From JBDREF01 sp043820045 (GTDB lineage: Bacteria > Planctomycetota > Phycisphaerae > Sedimentisphaerales > Anaerobacaceae): DNA of 23,997 bases. The notes below the pieces were generated by a model that was not told the origin of the DNA, ran no database searches, and worked only from the letters and a program-made list of their open reading frames with translations. Location: positions 1-23,997 of the forward strand of contig JBDREF010000080.1 in assembly GCA_043820045.1 (NCBI GenBank). Reading direction: 5' to 3'. The position numbers were made by a program, and so were the translations under genes. Position 1 is the stretch's first letter, and each line of letters begins with the position of its first letter. Below are positions 14,451 through 22,841 of the stretch, one piece after another.

Positions 14451-15076
14451 TTGAACCTGAAGTCGAGGAATTCCTGGAAGCTCTGTATATTTGCGAGGTT
14501 GAGAATGGTCCCTACCCGTCGAAGCAGACGGTGGAAAAGGGCGCTGAAGAGGCCGTATCGCTAAGCTTAGCTGAGCCTTCCGAGGACAGGTACAAGCTTA
14601 CCGAGGCCGGCAGGCAGGCCGGGCAGAACGTTGTCCGCCGGCACCGGCTTGCCGAGAGGCTTCTGCAGGACGTTTTGGCCGTGGGCCCCAGTCAGATTGA
14701 AGAGGATGCCTGCCGATTCGAGCACGTTCTTCAGGACGGTGTGGACGAAAGAGTCTGTATTCTGCTGGGGCACCCTACGCATTGTCCGCACGGCAAAACC
14801 ATTCCGCCCGGAAAATGCTGCGAAGCTGCGAAGGGCGACCTGATTAGAGAGGTCAGGCCACTTTGTGACGCCCGGCCGGAATCCAAGGGCGTTGTCGCTT
14901 ACCTGGCCACGATGGATAACCGCCAGGTCCAGAAACTGGTGGCCATGGGAATCTTACCCGGGGCCGATATCAAGGTGATCCGTCAGTCTCCTTCCTACGT
15001 GTTCCAGGTAGGCTATAGCCAGTTCGCCGTGGACCGCCCTCTCGCGGAGGTTATATACGTCCGCTGGGATAAGTGA
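14447..15076 (+). CDS. DtxR-like metal-sensing protein with C-terminal FeoA domain
   Basis: This 209-residue protein aligns with DtxR/MntR regulators in its metal-binding dimerisation domain. HRLAERLL gives His66 and Glu70. EDACRFEHVL gives Cys89, Glu92 and His93, equivalents of DtxR ligands. LGHPTHCPHGKTIPPG follows. Residues about 140-207 form a FeoA/SH3-like domain (VQKLVAMGILPGADIKVI). The N-terminal winged helix is unusual. Only about 29 residues separate the first helix (EEFLEALYICE) from LTEAGR, compared with about 42 in DtxR, so the recognition helix appears shortened or lost. It may therefore serve as a FeoA partner of FeoB more than a DNA-binding repressor. SD AGGAAG is at 14436-14441. 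Confidence 0.85.
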   Translation: MIEPEVEEFLEALYICEVENGPYPSKQTVEKGAEEAVSLSLAEPSEDRYKLTEAGRQAGQNVVRRHRLAERLLQDVLAVGPSQIEEDACRFEHVLQDGVDERVCILLGHPTHCPHGKTIPPGKCCEAAKGDLIREVRPLCDARPESKGVVAYLATMDNRQVQKLVAMGILPGADIKVIRQSPSYVFQVGYSQFAVDRPLAEVIYVRWDK

Positions 15077-15095
15077 GCAGGACAGGGGAGAGTTT

Positions 15096-15284
15096 ATGAC
15101 GAATGACAACAGAAGAACCAAGAAGTATCCTGATGATCACAGCGAATGGCCCCGAACCGACCGGGTACGTGTCTTGGATGCCCGCGAACTCTTCGGGGAG
15201 TGCAACGAAGTGAGGGTGCTCCACTGCAATGAAGAATACAGATTGATGTTAACCAGGAATAACAAATTGATTCTTACAAAATAA
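15096..15284 (+). CDS. hemP: HemP-like small protein
   Basis: This 62-residue protein ends with the HemP signature: LDARELFGECNEVRVLHCN, then EEYRLMLTRNNKLILTK. HemP proteins occur next to haem uptake genes and in some proteobacteria activate the haem receptor gene. The N-terminus is polar and charged, with no signal peptide. SD AGGGGAG (15084-15090) is 5 bases before the ATG, and the gap to the FeoA-domain gene is 19 bases. No haem receptor, TonB or haem ABC transporter is present here, so its function in this locus is open. Confidence 0.88.
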   Translation: MTNDNRRTKKYPDDHSEWPRTDRVRVLDARELFGECNEVRVLHCNEEYRLMLTRNNKLILTK

Positions 15285-15415
15285 ATCCGGCTCTGAATCG
15301 AACCGCAGGAGTACGTAGCCAGCCAGCCTGACTTGGGAATGCCAGCCAGCCAAACTCCTTTCGAAAGACTATTAACATTTTGTGGGGCTATCGTATGGCC
15401 CGAAAGGAGCAAAGT
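15285..15415 (+). other. Intergenic spacer with short repeats
   Basis: The spacer between hemP and the porin contains two GCCAGCCAGCC blocks (about 15318-15328 and 15341-15351) framed by AGGAGT (15307-15312) and ACTCCT (15354-15359), which could pair as the base of a weak hairpin. No T-run follows, so it is not called a terminator. No Fur-box-like site was seen. Confidence 0.35.
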
Positions 15416-16699
15416 ATGACAGAAGTGACGAAGAAAAGAAGTATGGTCGGCGGGTTCTTGACGTTCTGGGTGATTGTATTGTCCGCCTTACCAGCAATCG
15501 GCGCCGAGAGCGATAATGAAATTGAAGCCACACGCCGGGAAGTTGAGCAGTTAAGAGAAGAAGTTGGAAGTCTTGCCGCGGAGCTTCGAGAACTCAAAGA
15601 ATCGGGATTTGACGAGCAGCCGCTGCATGGTCTGGATTCGACTTTGGGTAAGTTGAAGTTCGGCGGCTATGGCGAGGTGCACGCCAATTTCACCGAAGGC
15701 ACTGAAAGCGACAAAGCGGATTTTCACAGACTGGTACTTTACTTAGGATATGACTTTGCCGACTGGATCAGGTTCCACTCCGAGACGGAACTTGAACACG
15801 CATTTGTCAGTGACGGTGACGGTGAGATTTCGGTCGAGCAGGCGTACATGGATTTCCTGCTTACCGGCAAATTCAATATCAGGGCCGGAAGAATCCTCAC
15901 ACCTCTTGGGATCATCAATAAAAAGCACGAGCCTCCGACGTTCAACGGCGTGGAAAGGCCATCGTTTGCCACGAATATCATCCCAACGACGTGGTCTTCC
16001 GACGGAGTCGGCGTCTTTGGCAGCCTCAATCCGTCGCTGAGCTACGAAGCATACGCGGTCGGAGGGCTGGACGGCTCGCAATTCAGTGCAACCAGTGGAA
16101 TACGCAACGGCCGCATCAAGGAAAGGCCGAGTCTCAACGAGCCGGCAGTCACCGGGAGGCTTGACTACTATCCCATCATCGAATCCCGGAATCGATCCGA
16201 TCAATCTTTGCGTCTGGGCGCTTCCGGTTACTTCGGCGGGCTGGATAATGGAAACCAGGGCTCCAATCCGGGAATTGACGGAGAAATTGGAATAACCTCG
16301 GCTGACTTTGAATATTCCGTGCAAAAGCTGGATTTCCGCGGAGTCGTCGCCCATATCAATATTGATGGTGCAAAAGCGATTGGCAACAATGTTGCCGAAG
16401 AAATCTTCGGCTGGTACCTGGAAGGTGCGTACCATTTTATGCCCGACGAATGGAAAACGGGTAAACTTGCGAAATCGGATGCGACTGTTTTTCTGCGCTA
16501 TGACGACTACGACACTCAGTACGCAATGCCTTCCGGAGTAGCTGCTAATCCTGTCGGCGACCGGACAGAGTGGACTTTCGGCACAAACTTCTATCTTACG
16601 CCTAATCTCGTAGTGAAGGCGGATTATCAGATTCGCGACGACGAGAGCGGGAACGACCTGGATGACTTGTTCAATCTTGGATTAGGCTGGGCTTTCTGA
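15416..16699 (+). CDS. Outer-membrane porin (phosphate-selective porin O/P-like)
   Basis: With the ATG at 15416 the protein has 427 residues: a signal peptide (about 1-30, ending ALPAIGA), a short coiled coil (about 33-63) and a beta-barrel from about residue 80. The barrel opens with KFGGYGEVHANF and ends with an aromatic residue (LGLGWAF), typical of outer-membrane proteins. The motif RAGRILTPLGIINKKHEPP is characteristic of OprO/OprP-like porins. The frame is open from 15380, but AAAGGAG (15403-15409) lies 6 bases before 15416, which decides the start. In this locus it may admit iron species or small chelates. The substrate is not deducible. Confidence 0.87.
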   Translation: MTEVTKKRSMVGGFLTFWVIVLSALPAIGAESDNEIEATRREVEQLREEVGSLAAELRELKESGFDEQPLHGLDSTLGKLKFGGYGEVHANFTEGTESDKADFHRLVLYLGYDFADWIRFHSETELEHAFVSDGDGEISVEQAYMDFLLTGKFNIRAGRILTPLGIINKKHEPPTFNGVERPSFATNIIPTTWSSDGVGVFGSLNPSLSYEAYAVGGLDGSQFSATSGIRNGRIKERPSLNEPAVTGRLDYYPIIESRNRSDQSLRLGASGYFGGLDNGNQGSNPGIDGEIGITSADFEYSVQKLDFRGVVAHINIDGAKAIGNNVAEEIFGWYLEGAYHFMPDEWKTGKLAKSDATVFLRYDDYDTQYAMPSGVAANPVGDRTEWTFGTNFYLTPNLVVKADYQIRDDESGNDLDDLFNLGLGWAF

Positions 16700-16724
16700 A
16701 ACGCCATAACAAGGGGACTGGAAT

Positions 16725-17282
16725 ATGTTCAAACACCTTTTGCGATTGATATTGGCTCTAACGATGGCCGCCGGCCTGAGTATGCTGGCCGTAATCGCCG
16801 GCTGCATGGATTCGGTCGCGGACAGCAGAGAGCAAATGGAAATGGTGCTGGAGACATTCCCCTCGACTGTTGAAGTGTCCGAGATACCTGCGAGCCGGGG
16901 CGCCGAATCATCGCAGCGCCCCGGCGCCGCCGGGATAAGCGAGATAAAAGGTGCTTCCGGTCCGTTGGGTTATTGCGTCGAGTCGGAGGTCGCGGGCCGT
17001 TCGGGTCCTTTCAGGATTCGAGTGCTGGTGGATCCGCAACTGGTCATAGTACGGGCGGCCGTAATCTCGTATCCCTGGACGAGAGGAAGGGACGTTTGCA
17101 CGAGTGCTTTCAGCGATCAATTCCGTGGAAAGGGACCTGGTGATTCAATCGAGGTCGGAGAAGATATCGATGCGATGAGCGGAGCGACAATTTCATGCGA
17201 TGCTATGACTGGCGGTGTTCGAGAGGCTCTCAGGCTACTCGAACACGTCAAGTCGACATCTTCGCAGAACCGGCAGAAGTGA
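16725..17282 (+). CDS. FMN-binding domain lipoprotein
   Basis: This 185-residue exported protein has an N-terminal hydrophobic segment ending in a lipobox (VIAGC, lipidated Cys27). An FMN-binding domain (RnfG/NqrC type) spans about residues 75-172. The flavinylation motif is DIDAMSGATIS, with Thr155 the expected covalent FMN site attached by an ApbE-type enzyme, which is not in the window. SD AAGGGGA (16711-16717) is 7 bases before the ATG, and the porin ends 25 bases upstream, so the two are likely cotranscribed. Extracytosolic flavoproteins of this type carry single electrons. Here it could help reduce Fe(III) before FeoB import, but this is inference from the neighbourhood. Confidence 0.85.
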   Translation: MFKHLLRLILALTMAAGLSMLAVIAGCMDSVADSREQMEMVLETFPSTVEVSEIPASRGAESSQRPGAAGISEIKGASGPLGYCVESEVAGRSGPFRIRVLVDPQLVIVRAAVISYPWTRGRDVCTSAFSDQFRGKGPGDSIEVGEDIDAMSGATISCDAMTGGVREALRLLEHVKSTSSQNRQK

Positions 17283-17319
17283 CTTACAGGCGACGTTATT
17301 TCTCTTCAAGCCCAACCCG

Positions 17320-17997
17320 CTACTTGGGTTCCCATAGTTCTTGGGTCATTTTTTCTGCCTGTACCCAGTCGGAGGCGCCATCCATGAAAGCCGCGTTGCA
17401 GCCGTTCCTGTGCCGGCTGCGGGCCACTCGCCGTTGTCCGTCCTGGCCGGAGGGCAGGTGCTGCGGCTGCCAGACGTCGAACTCCCCCCTTCCACCGGCC
17501 AGTCCGCTTTTTTCCCTGATGACCGGTCGCCACGACCCGTCTTCGTTGTCGGCAAGGAATATCTTCGAAGCGGGCCGGCGAAAATCAGTGACGGGAGTGT
17601 AGCCGATGTACTCGGTTGCGCCGTCCTTCCACGAGTTGATCACGTAATCGAGCGTTTGTTCCTTGTTCGGATACGCAGGGCAGTTGTACACGCCCATCTC
17701 CCTGTAGTCTTCGTCCTGGTCCCCCTGCCCGCCTATGTACGGCATGAATTTGACTATCCAGATGCCGCCGTTGCGGGGGAACTTGCCTTCGTTGTCCTCG
17801 GTGTACAAAGTGAACGCCAGTCCGATTTGCCTGAGGTTATTACGGCAGGTGACGCCCTTTGCCTGGTCGCGCGCCCTGCGCAGAGACGGCATGAGAATGG
17901 CTAACAATAGGGCAATAATGGCGATTACGACGAGCAATTCGATCAATGTAAAAGCTTTTTTGCCCGAATCGCTTCCAAGCGGCGTTTTCTTAGACAT
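17320..17997 (-). CDS. Stand-alone type II secretion-like pseudopilin, H-X9-DG type
   Basis: This 225-residue protein has a short leader, then KKAFTLIELLVVIAIIALLL. The prepilin cleavage site is after Ala15, with Phe16 as +1 and the conserved Glu20 at +5. The globular domain ends with His, nine residues, then DG (RHRNGCNAAFMDGASDW), the signature of the prepilin-associated H-X9-DG family abundant in Planctomycetota and relatives. After cleavage it would stay in the inner membrane or enter a pseudopilus. The family has no well-established function. It starts 8 bases after the amidohydrolase stop, so it is probably the last gene of that operon, and its stop lies 37 bases from the convergent iron locus. 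Confidence 0.9.
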   Translation of the reverse strand: MSKKTPLGSDSGKKAFTLIELLVVIAIIALLLAILMPSLRRARDQAKGVTCRNNLRQIGLAFTLYTEDNEGKFPRNGGIWIVKFMPYIGGQGDQDEDYREMGVYNCPAYPNKEQTLDYVINSWKDGATEYIGYTPVTDFRRPASKIFLADNEDGSWRPVIREKSGLAGGRGEFDVWQPQHLPSGQDGQRRVARSRHRNGCNAAFMDGASDWVQAEKMTQELWEPK

Positions 17998-18005
17998 GGT
18001 ATTGC

Positions 18006-21000
18006 CTATCTTCTTTTGCTGTAATCCATCTGCCAGTAAAACTTACTTTTGCGTGGACGAGTGCCCAGCTCATCCATTGTGCGTGCATCATAGATACGGC
18101 CGTTCAGTACCGTGTAACGTATCTGCTCAGAGTTTCGGATATTCTCCAGAGGATTGCTTTCCAAAACAATCAAGTCAGCCAGCTTGCCCGGTTCGAGAGA
18201 ACCGATGTCACCGTCCATGCCAAGGTATCGGGCCCCATCCAAAGTCGCAGCGCGGATAGCCTCCATTGGCGTAAATCCGCCCTGGGCGAGCATCCACAAC
18301 TCCCAGTGCGCGCCGAGACCGGCAAGCTGACCGTGGGCGCCGAGCTGAACGTGTCCGCCGGCGTCTATTAGCTGCTTGCAGACCTTGGCCATATTAATAT
18401 GATTGTATTCCTCTTCGGGCGCCATTGTACGGCGGCGCGACCGCGGGTCCACTATGTCCCGCGGGACAAATGTCAGCAGCCGCTCATTTTCCCACACGTT
18501 GGTATGGTGATACCAGTAGTTCTCGCCCCAGATTCCGCCGTAGCCGACAATCAGAGTCGGAGTCAGGCCCGTGCCGGTAGCCGACCATAGCTTAATCACG
18601 TCGTTGTACGCACGCGCTACCGGGATAGAATGCTCGATGCCTGTCTGGCCGTCCACGATAAGCGACATGTCCATGTGGAAAAGGGACGCGCCTTCGGCAA
18701 CGACCATCATGTCGAGCTGCCTCGCTGCGGCGATGATCTGCTGGCGCTGGTCACGCCGGGGCTGATTGTAATTTTTTACGCAGAAAGCGCCGGCCGCTTT
18801 GAGCCGTCGTAGGTGTGAGAGCGCATCGTCCAGACTGTCGATCTCGACTTTTATCGTCCCGGCGGCACCGTAAAGGATTCTTCCCGTCGAGAATATGCGC
18901 GGAGCAACGATAAGACCGGCACGCTGCAGGTCGGCGGCGGCGAAAATAGTCTCAGTGTCGCTGGACGGGTCGAAATTTGTCGTGACGCCGAAGGCCAGGT
19001 CGGCGTACCGCCACCAGTTGCGCTGAGGTATCAACCCGCTGCTGCCGTACGGCCCATGCGAGTGAACGTCAACTATTCCCGGCATGACCGTATTGCCCGA
19101 GACATCAACAACCCGCACGCCGTCCGGCACCTGCAGGGCCTCTTTAGGCCCGATTGCCTTTATCCGGTTTTGCTCGATCAGGATAGTTCCTTCGTCGATA
19201 ACCTCATCACCGCGCATCGTAATGATCCGGGCGCCGACCAGAGCCAGCTTTCCATCGGGAACATCCGCCTGCGTCTCGAAGCCGATGTCCAGTCCGCTCG
19301 CGGGCGGCTCGGGAAGCTCCTCCGGTGAGCCTTTGAGGAAGGCGAAAGCCTCCGTCAGGTCTCGCTCGAACAACTCCGGGCCGAGCGACCAGTGAAGACG
19401 CCTGCTGTCACCCGACCAATGGAGGTCATTGCCGGCGTCGCGGGAGACCCTCCTTACTGGAAGCGACTTGGACTTGGGGCCGATTTCAATCTCTCTGCCT
19501 GATTGCACAAACGGCATGACATATGCGTTAAACCGTTCCTTGAATGCGACCCATTGCCCGTCGGGCGAGACGCAGAACTCGGTTGCATTCTTGCTGACTA
19601 GGTGCGTCCGTTCATCGCTGCCGTCCAGGTCGATACTTATAAGGCTGTGCCGGTCATCCGGGTCTCCCGACTCGACGTCCAGAAGGTAAAGCCGGTCATC
19701 GTCGCGCCCGAAGTGCGGCTGACTGCCGCCCTTCCTGACCAGTTGCGGCTTACCCCCCCGCACCGGCACGCAATAGATTCCCCTTTCGCCGGTCCACGTC
19801 GGGCTGCGAAGCCTGTCGGCGGATATTTTTCGATAGACAACCTTTGTGCCGTCAGGCGAAAACTCTGGTTCCACATAGTGGCCCGGCTTGTCCGTAATCG
19901 CCGTGCCCAGTCCACCCTGGACCGAAATAATACGAACGCTACCCAGCTTTTCATCGTCCCAGGTTGTGTAAACGATATTTCGACTGTCCCTTGACCAGGC
20001 GGGGTAGAATTCAAAATGGTCGTTCTGTCGCGTTAGCCGTCGCAGCTCGCCGCTGGGCAGGCTGCGGATATATATACGGCCCAGGGCCTGGAATGCGACG
20101 TACCGGCTGTTCGGCGAGACTCGGACCCATCGGAGCATCTTCACCTTGAACCTCTCGGGCGAGACCTCCACCGGATGCCGCAGTGCCCTGCCGACTTTTC
20201 GTTGCGTCGTGGCATGGAACGGGATTTCGGCCACTTCCCTGCTGCTTATATCGATACGCTGGATCTTGCCGCCGGCCCAGAAAACGATTGACTTGCAATT
20301 CGGCGTCCAGGCGATGTTCGGATAGACGCCGTTAATAGCCCATGTCTCCTGCATGTCCCGGTCGAGCCCGTCATAGATAGGCCACTCGGCGCCGGATTCT
20401 ATCTCGTGCAGAAACAGAGTGCTTTTGAAACGTACTCTTCTGATGAAAGCCAGATACTTTCCATCGGGCGAAGGCGTCGGCCGGACAGAGCCGCCGGGGC
20501 CCGTGACGAAACTGTCGATGTCGCCCGTTTCCCGGTCCAGACGCTGAATCACGTATATCTCTCCATTGGAGTCTTTGCTGTATTCGAATGTCTTGCCGGG
20601 CGTGACGTCCTGGCTGTAGAAAAGGTACCGGCCGCCGGGTGAGAATGCCGGCTCGCCCAGATCCTTCTGGTCGTTGGGCCGTTTGGTCATCTGGACCCCC
20701 TCCCCGCCTGAGACGTGATAAAGCCATATCTCGCCGGCCCCGAGTGAACGTCCGGAGGTGAAGTGTTTGCGCGCCGCAATGTACCGGCCGTCCGGCGTCC
20801 AGACGGGATTGTTCAAAAGCCGGAAGTCTTCGGTAGTCACCTGCCTTGGATTGGACCCGTCGCGGTCCATTATCCAGATGTTGTCGCCGCCGCCCCTGTC
20901 GCTTGTAAACGCGATATAACGGCCGTCCGGGCTGTAACGGGGCTGTATGTCCCACGGCACGCCTTCGGTCAAAGCTTCGGCCTCGCCGCCTGTGATTGGA

Positions 21001-21302
21001 ATCCTGTAAATGTCGCCCAGCAGGTCGAATATAATATCGGTACCGTCGGGACTGACGTCGACGCTCATCCATGTGCCTTCGGTAGTGTCTATCTCTATAG
21101 TATCATAAGGCCCGGGCGGGTCGGACACGTCCCATTTGTTCTTCTCGTTCTTATTGTTGGGGTCCTGTTCGGCCGTCGCAGGTCGCAACGCTATCTCAAG
21201 GTCATCGGTCGCGTAGCCGCCAGTTGCCGCGATCAGTAACAGGCCGCACATCGCCAAAAAGAGAATTCGTAATTCCTGTAATACTCCGAGCCTCAATCTC
21301 AT
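18006..21302 (-). CDS. TolB/PD40-repeat amidohydrolase, exported
   Basis: This 1098-residue protein has a signal peptide (about 1-31), a PD40/TolB-like beta-propeller (about 75-640, repeated SPDGRYIAF-type motifs) and a C-terminal amidohydrolase (about 685-1075). Putative metal ligands are His747 and His749 (VDVHSHG), Lys843 (CVKNYNQ) and His891 (GIEHSIP). At the usual Asp position the sequence is LGAHGQ (His990), followed by GLGAHWELWML, a form I recall as normal for this propeller-linked branch. It closes with GSLEPGKLADLIVL. The substrate is unknown. Hydrolysis of cyclic amides or peptides is the general expectation for the family. SD AAGGA precedes the ATG. It lies 30 bases after the TPR gene and 8 before the pseudopilin gene. 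Confidence 0.93.
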   Translation of the reverse strand: MRLRLGVLQELRILFLAMCGLLLIAATGGYATDDLEIALRPATAEQDPNNKNEKNKWDVSDPPGPYDTIEIDTTEGTWMSVDVSPDGTDIIFDLLGDIYRIPITGGEAEALTEGVPWDIQPRYSPDGRYIAFTSDRGGGDNIWIMDRDGSNPRQVTTEDFRLLNNPVWTPDGRYIAARKHFTSGRSLGAGEIWLYHVSGGEGVQMTKRPNDQKDLGEPAFSPGGRYLFYSQDVTPGKTFEYSKDSNGEIYVIQRLDRETGDIDSFVTGPGGSVRPTPSPDGKYLAFIRRVRFKSTLFLHEIESGAEWPIYDGLDRDMQETWAINGVYPNIAWTPNCKSIVFWAGGKIQRIDISSREVAEIPFHATTQRKVGRALRHPVEVSPERFKVKMLRWVRVSPNSRYVAFQALGRIYIRSLPSGELRRLTRQNDHFEFYPAWSRDSRNIVYTTWDDEKLGSVRIISVQGGLGTAITDKPGHYVEPEFSPDGTKVVYRKISADRLRSPTWTGERGIYCVPVRGGKPQLVRKGGSQPHFGRDDDRLYLLDVESGDPDDRHSLISIDLDGSDERTHLVSKNATEFCVSPDGQWVAFKERFNAYVMPFVQSGREIEIGPKSKSLPVRRVSRDAGNDLHWSGDSRRLHWSLGPELFERDLTEAFAFLKGSPEELPEPPASGLDIGFETQADVPDGKLALVGARIITMRGDEVIDEGTILIEQNRIKAIGPKEALQVPDGVRVVDVSGNTVMPGIVDVHSHGPYGSSGLIPQRNWWRYADLAFGVTTNFDPSSDTETIFAAADLQRAGLIVAPRIFSTGRILYGAAGTIKVEIDSLDDALSHLRRLKAAGAFCVKNYNQPRRDQRQQIIAAARQLDMMVVAEGASLFHMDMSLIVDGQTGIEHSIPVARAYNDVIKLWSATGTGLTPTLIVGYGGIWGENYWYHHTNVWENERLLTFVPRDIVDPRSRRRTMAPEEEYNHINMAKVCKQLIDAGGHVQLGAHGQLAGLGAHWELWMLAQGGFTPMEAIRAATLDGARYLGMDGDIGSLEPGKLADLIVLESNPLENIRNSEQIRYTVLNGRIYDARTMDELGTRPRKSKFYWQMDYSKRR

Positions 21303-21332
21303 TGTGCCAATCCTTAATTTGAAATCTTATGT

Positions 21333-22061
21333 TTACTTATCCCGCCCGGAAGCCTGACGAAGCTTTTCGAGAAATTCCGCGGGAAATCTCGAGCCCAGGC
21401 TTTGTGCTTTTTCCACGTCCTCCCAGGCTTTGTCGTAATCTTTCGTGCCTAAGCGGGCGACCGCACGATTGTTGTACGCTTCGACCATCCCCGGATCTAT
21501 CTCAATGGCCTTGTCCCAGTCTGCGATGGCCAGGTCGAACAGTCCCTTCTTGCCGTAGGCAAGGCCGCGATTACAGTAGGCGCCGGCGTACCTGTCGTTT
21601 ATCTCGATCGCCCTGGTGAAATCCGCGATTGCCTTGTCGTACTCGCGCTGCTGTTCGTAAACCACGCCGCGATTGTAAAAGGCGCCGGCGAATTCCGGAT
21701 AAATTTCAACCGCCCTTGCGAAGTCCGCGATTGCCTTGTCGTATTCGGCCTTCTCGGCATAAGTTGTTCCGCGATTGTCGTAAGCTTCGGCATATCCCGG
21801 ATTTATCTCGATAGCCTTGTCGTAATCCGCAACCGCCCTGTCGTATTGGCCCTTGTGATAATAGGCAAGTCCCCGATTGTAGTAGGCTTCGACCGATGTT
21901 GGGTTCGTCTCCAGTGCTTTGGTGAACTCGGAGATAGCCTTGTCGTATTCGCCGTTGCGTGCATGGACGAGTCCCTCGGTCGAGTGGTCAACGGGTTCGT
22001 CTTTGCATCCTGAAAGGAATATGCAAACCATCATTACCGGGCACAGTAGAATACGCAGCAT
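21333..22061 (-). CDS. TPR-repeat lipoprotein
   Basis: This 242-residue protein has a lipoprotein signal (FLSGC, Cys19) and six consecutive tetratricopeptide repeats from about residue 27 to 230, each close to EYDKAIADFxxAIEINPxxAxAYxNRGxAY. The repeats are also similar at the DNA level. TPRs mediate protein contacts, so it probably acts as a membrane-anchored scaffold. The start has an excellent SD (GGGAGGT, 22074-22068) 5-6 bases before the ATG. It is probably cotranscribed with the amidohydrolase. It lies 65 bases downstream of the unrecognised gene at 22127-22600, with no clear terminator between them. Confidence 0.92.
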   Translation of the reverse strand: MLRILLCPVMMVCIFLSGCKDEPVDHSTEGLVHARNGEYDKAISEFTKALETNPTSVEAYYNRGLAYYHKGQYDRAVADYDKAIEINPGYAEAYDNRGTTYAEKAEYDKAIADFARAVEIYPEFAGAFYNRGVVYEQQREYDKAIADFTRAIEINDRYAGAYCNRGLAYGKKGLFDLAIADWDKAIEIDPGMVEAYNNRAVARLGTKDYDKAWEDVEKAQSLGSRFPAEFLEKLRQASGRDK

Positions 22062-22126
22062 GACTGACCTCCCTTTCGTAGTTTGGCCTGTCGCAACATT
22101 AGCTTACTAACGATCTTACCACTCTG

Positions 22127-22600
22127 CTACAGAGCCCGGCCATATCGTCCATTGACCGAATAGTCCCTGACTTTCGAGGCAGAGGTGTCGGGACAATCGT
22201 CCGGGTACAGGTACACGCTGATGCAGAAATCCGGCCCGGGCTTTGTAAAGCGTTCAAGGTCGCTTGCCTGTTCGAATCCCTGTGCTTCAAGCCTTTCGGC
22301 GCTTTCAAGCCAGTTTGCCCCCACCCGTATCCCATAAAAGCCGTATGCGTTTCCCATAATTACGGCGCCGCTGAACACGTGTTCCTTTTGAGAGTCGAAC
22401 AGGAAGATGCAATCCTCGACTTCCAGGAAACCCGTCGGTTCCGTGCCGTTCAGGCCGAGTACGTGGCAAACTCTACTGAATGGAGTCTCGAGGATCTTGA
22501 TGAACCTTTCGAGGCTGAGAGCATCTTCAGGTTGGACCTGCCTTGAGTCCATCTTTGTTGTTTCCCTATTAGCCGTTCGCTGTTGATATTGCACACGCAT
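22127..22600 (-). CDS. Unrecognised protein of about 157 residues
   Basis: I do not recognise the family. The protein is soluble in character, with no signal peptide or membrane segment. Features are GFLEVEDCIFLFDSQKEH, then AYGFYGIRVGANWLESAERL with a following EAQGFEQ. This YGI-x-VG...GF pattern occurs in some small uncharacterised domains but is too weak for assignment. The start at 22600 would lie about 12 bases after the predicted transcription start. An internal ATG at 22552 with AGGGAA upstream is a good alternative and gives 141 residues. It heads the probable minus-strand operon with the TPR lipoprotein. Its upstream promoter and good coding character support it as a real gene. Confidence 0.7.
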   Translation of the reverse strand: MRVQYQQRTANRETTKMDSRQVQPEDALSLERFIKILETPFSRVCHVLGLNGTEPTGFLEVEDCIFLFDSQKEHVFSGAVIMGNAYGFYGIRVGANWLESAERLEAQGFEQASDLERFTKPGPDFCISVYLYPDDCPDTSASKVRDYSVNGRYGRAL

Positions 22601-22618
22601 TATCTGTAACCTGACTGG

Positions 22619-22646
22619 ATTTTAGGCATTTGCCCCTTCATGTCAA
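22619..22646 (-). promoter_or_regulatory. Promoter of the TPR-amidohydrolase-pseudopilin operon
   Basis: On the minus strand a consensus TTGACA (22646-22641) is followed after 16 bases by TAAAAT (22624-22619). Transcription would begin near 22612. It could serve all four minus-strand genes down to 17320. Confidence 0.6.
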
Positions 22647-22812
22647 GAGAGCTTGTTGATTTGAGGTTGCAGATGGATTGCGCGAAAGGCCTGAATGTAT
22701 GGGATACCTGCGGCGAACACTAATTCCTTGAAATTAGAAAAAATTTCGTTTCAATATCGGACTGTGTGAGCTGTATTTTTTGATTTACATGTTTTTTGCG
22801 AGTTTTATCCAC

Positions 22813-22841
22813 TTGAAAAATCAAAAATGAAATGGTAATGT
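22813..22841 (+). promoter_or_regulatory. Promoter of the coiled-coil protein gene
   Basis: TTGAAA (22813-22818), 17 bases and TAATGT (22836-22841) form a plausible sigma70-type promoter within an AT-rich segment (22735-22835), which contrasts with the GC-rich flanking genes. The start would be near 22848, about 80 bases before the gene. Confidence 0.55.

Noticed and set aside
17308..17352. Possible terminator between the FMN lipoprotein and pseudopilin genes
   Set aside because: The CCCAA/TTGGG stem is short and neither strand has a U-tract directly after it, so it is not called.
22262..22290. tRNA T-loop-like GTTCGAATCC
   Set aside because: No acceptor, D or anticodon stem can be built around it, and it lies in the coding region of the 22127-22600 gene.
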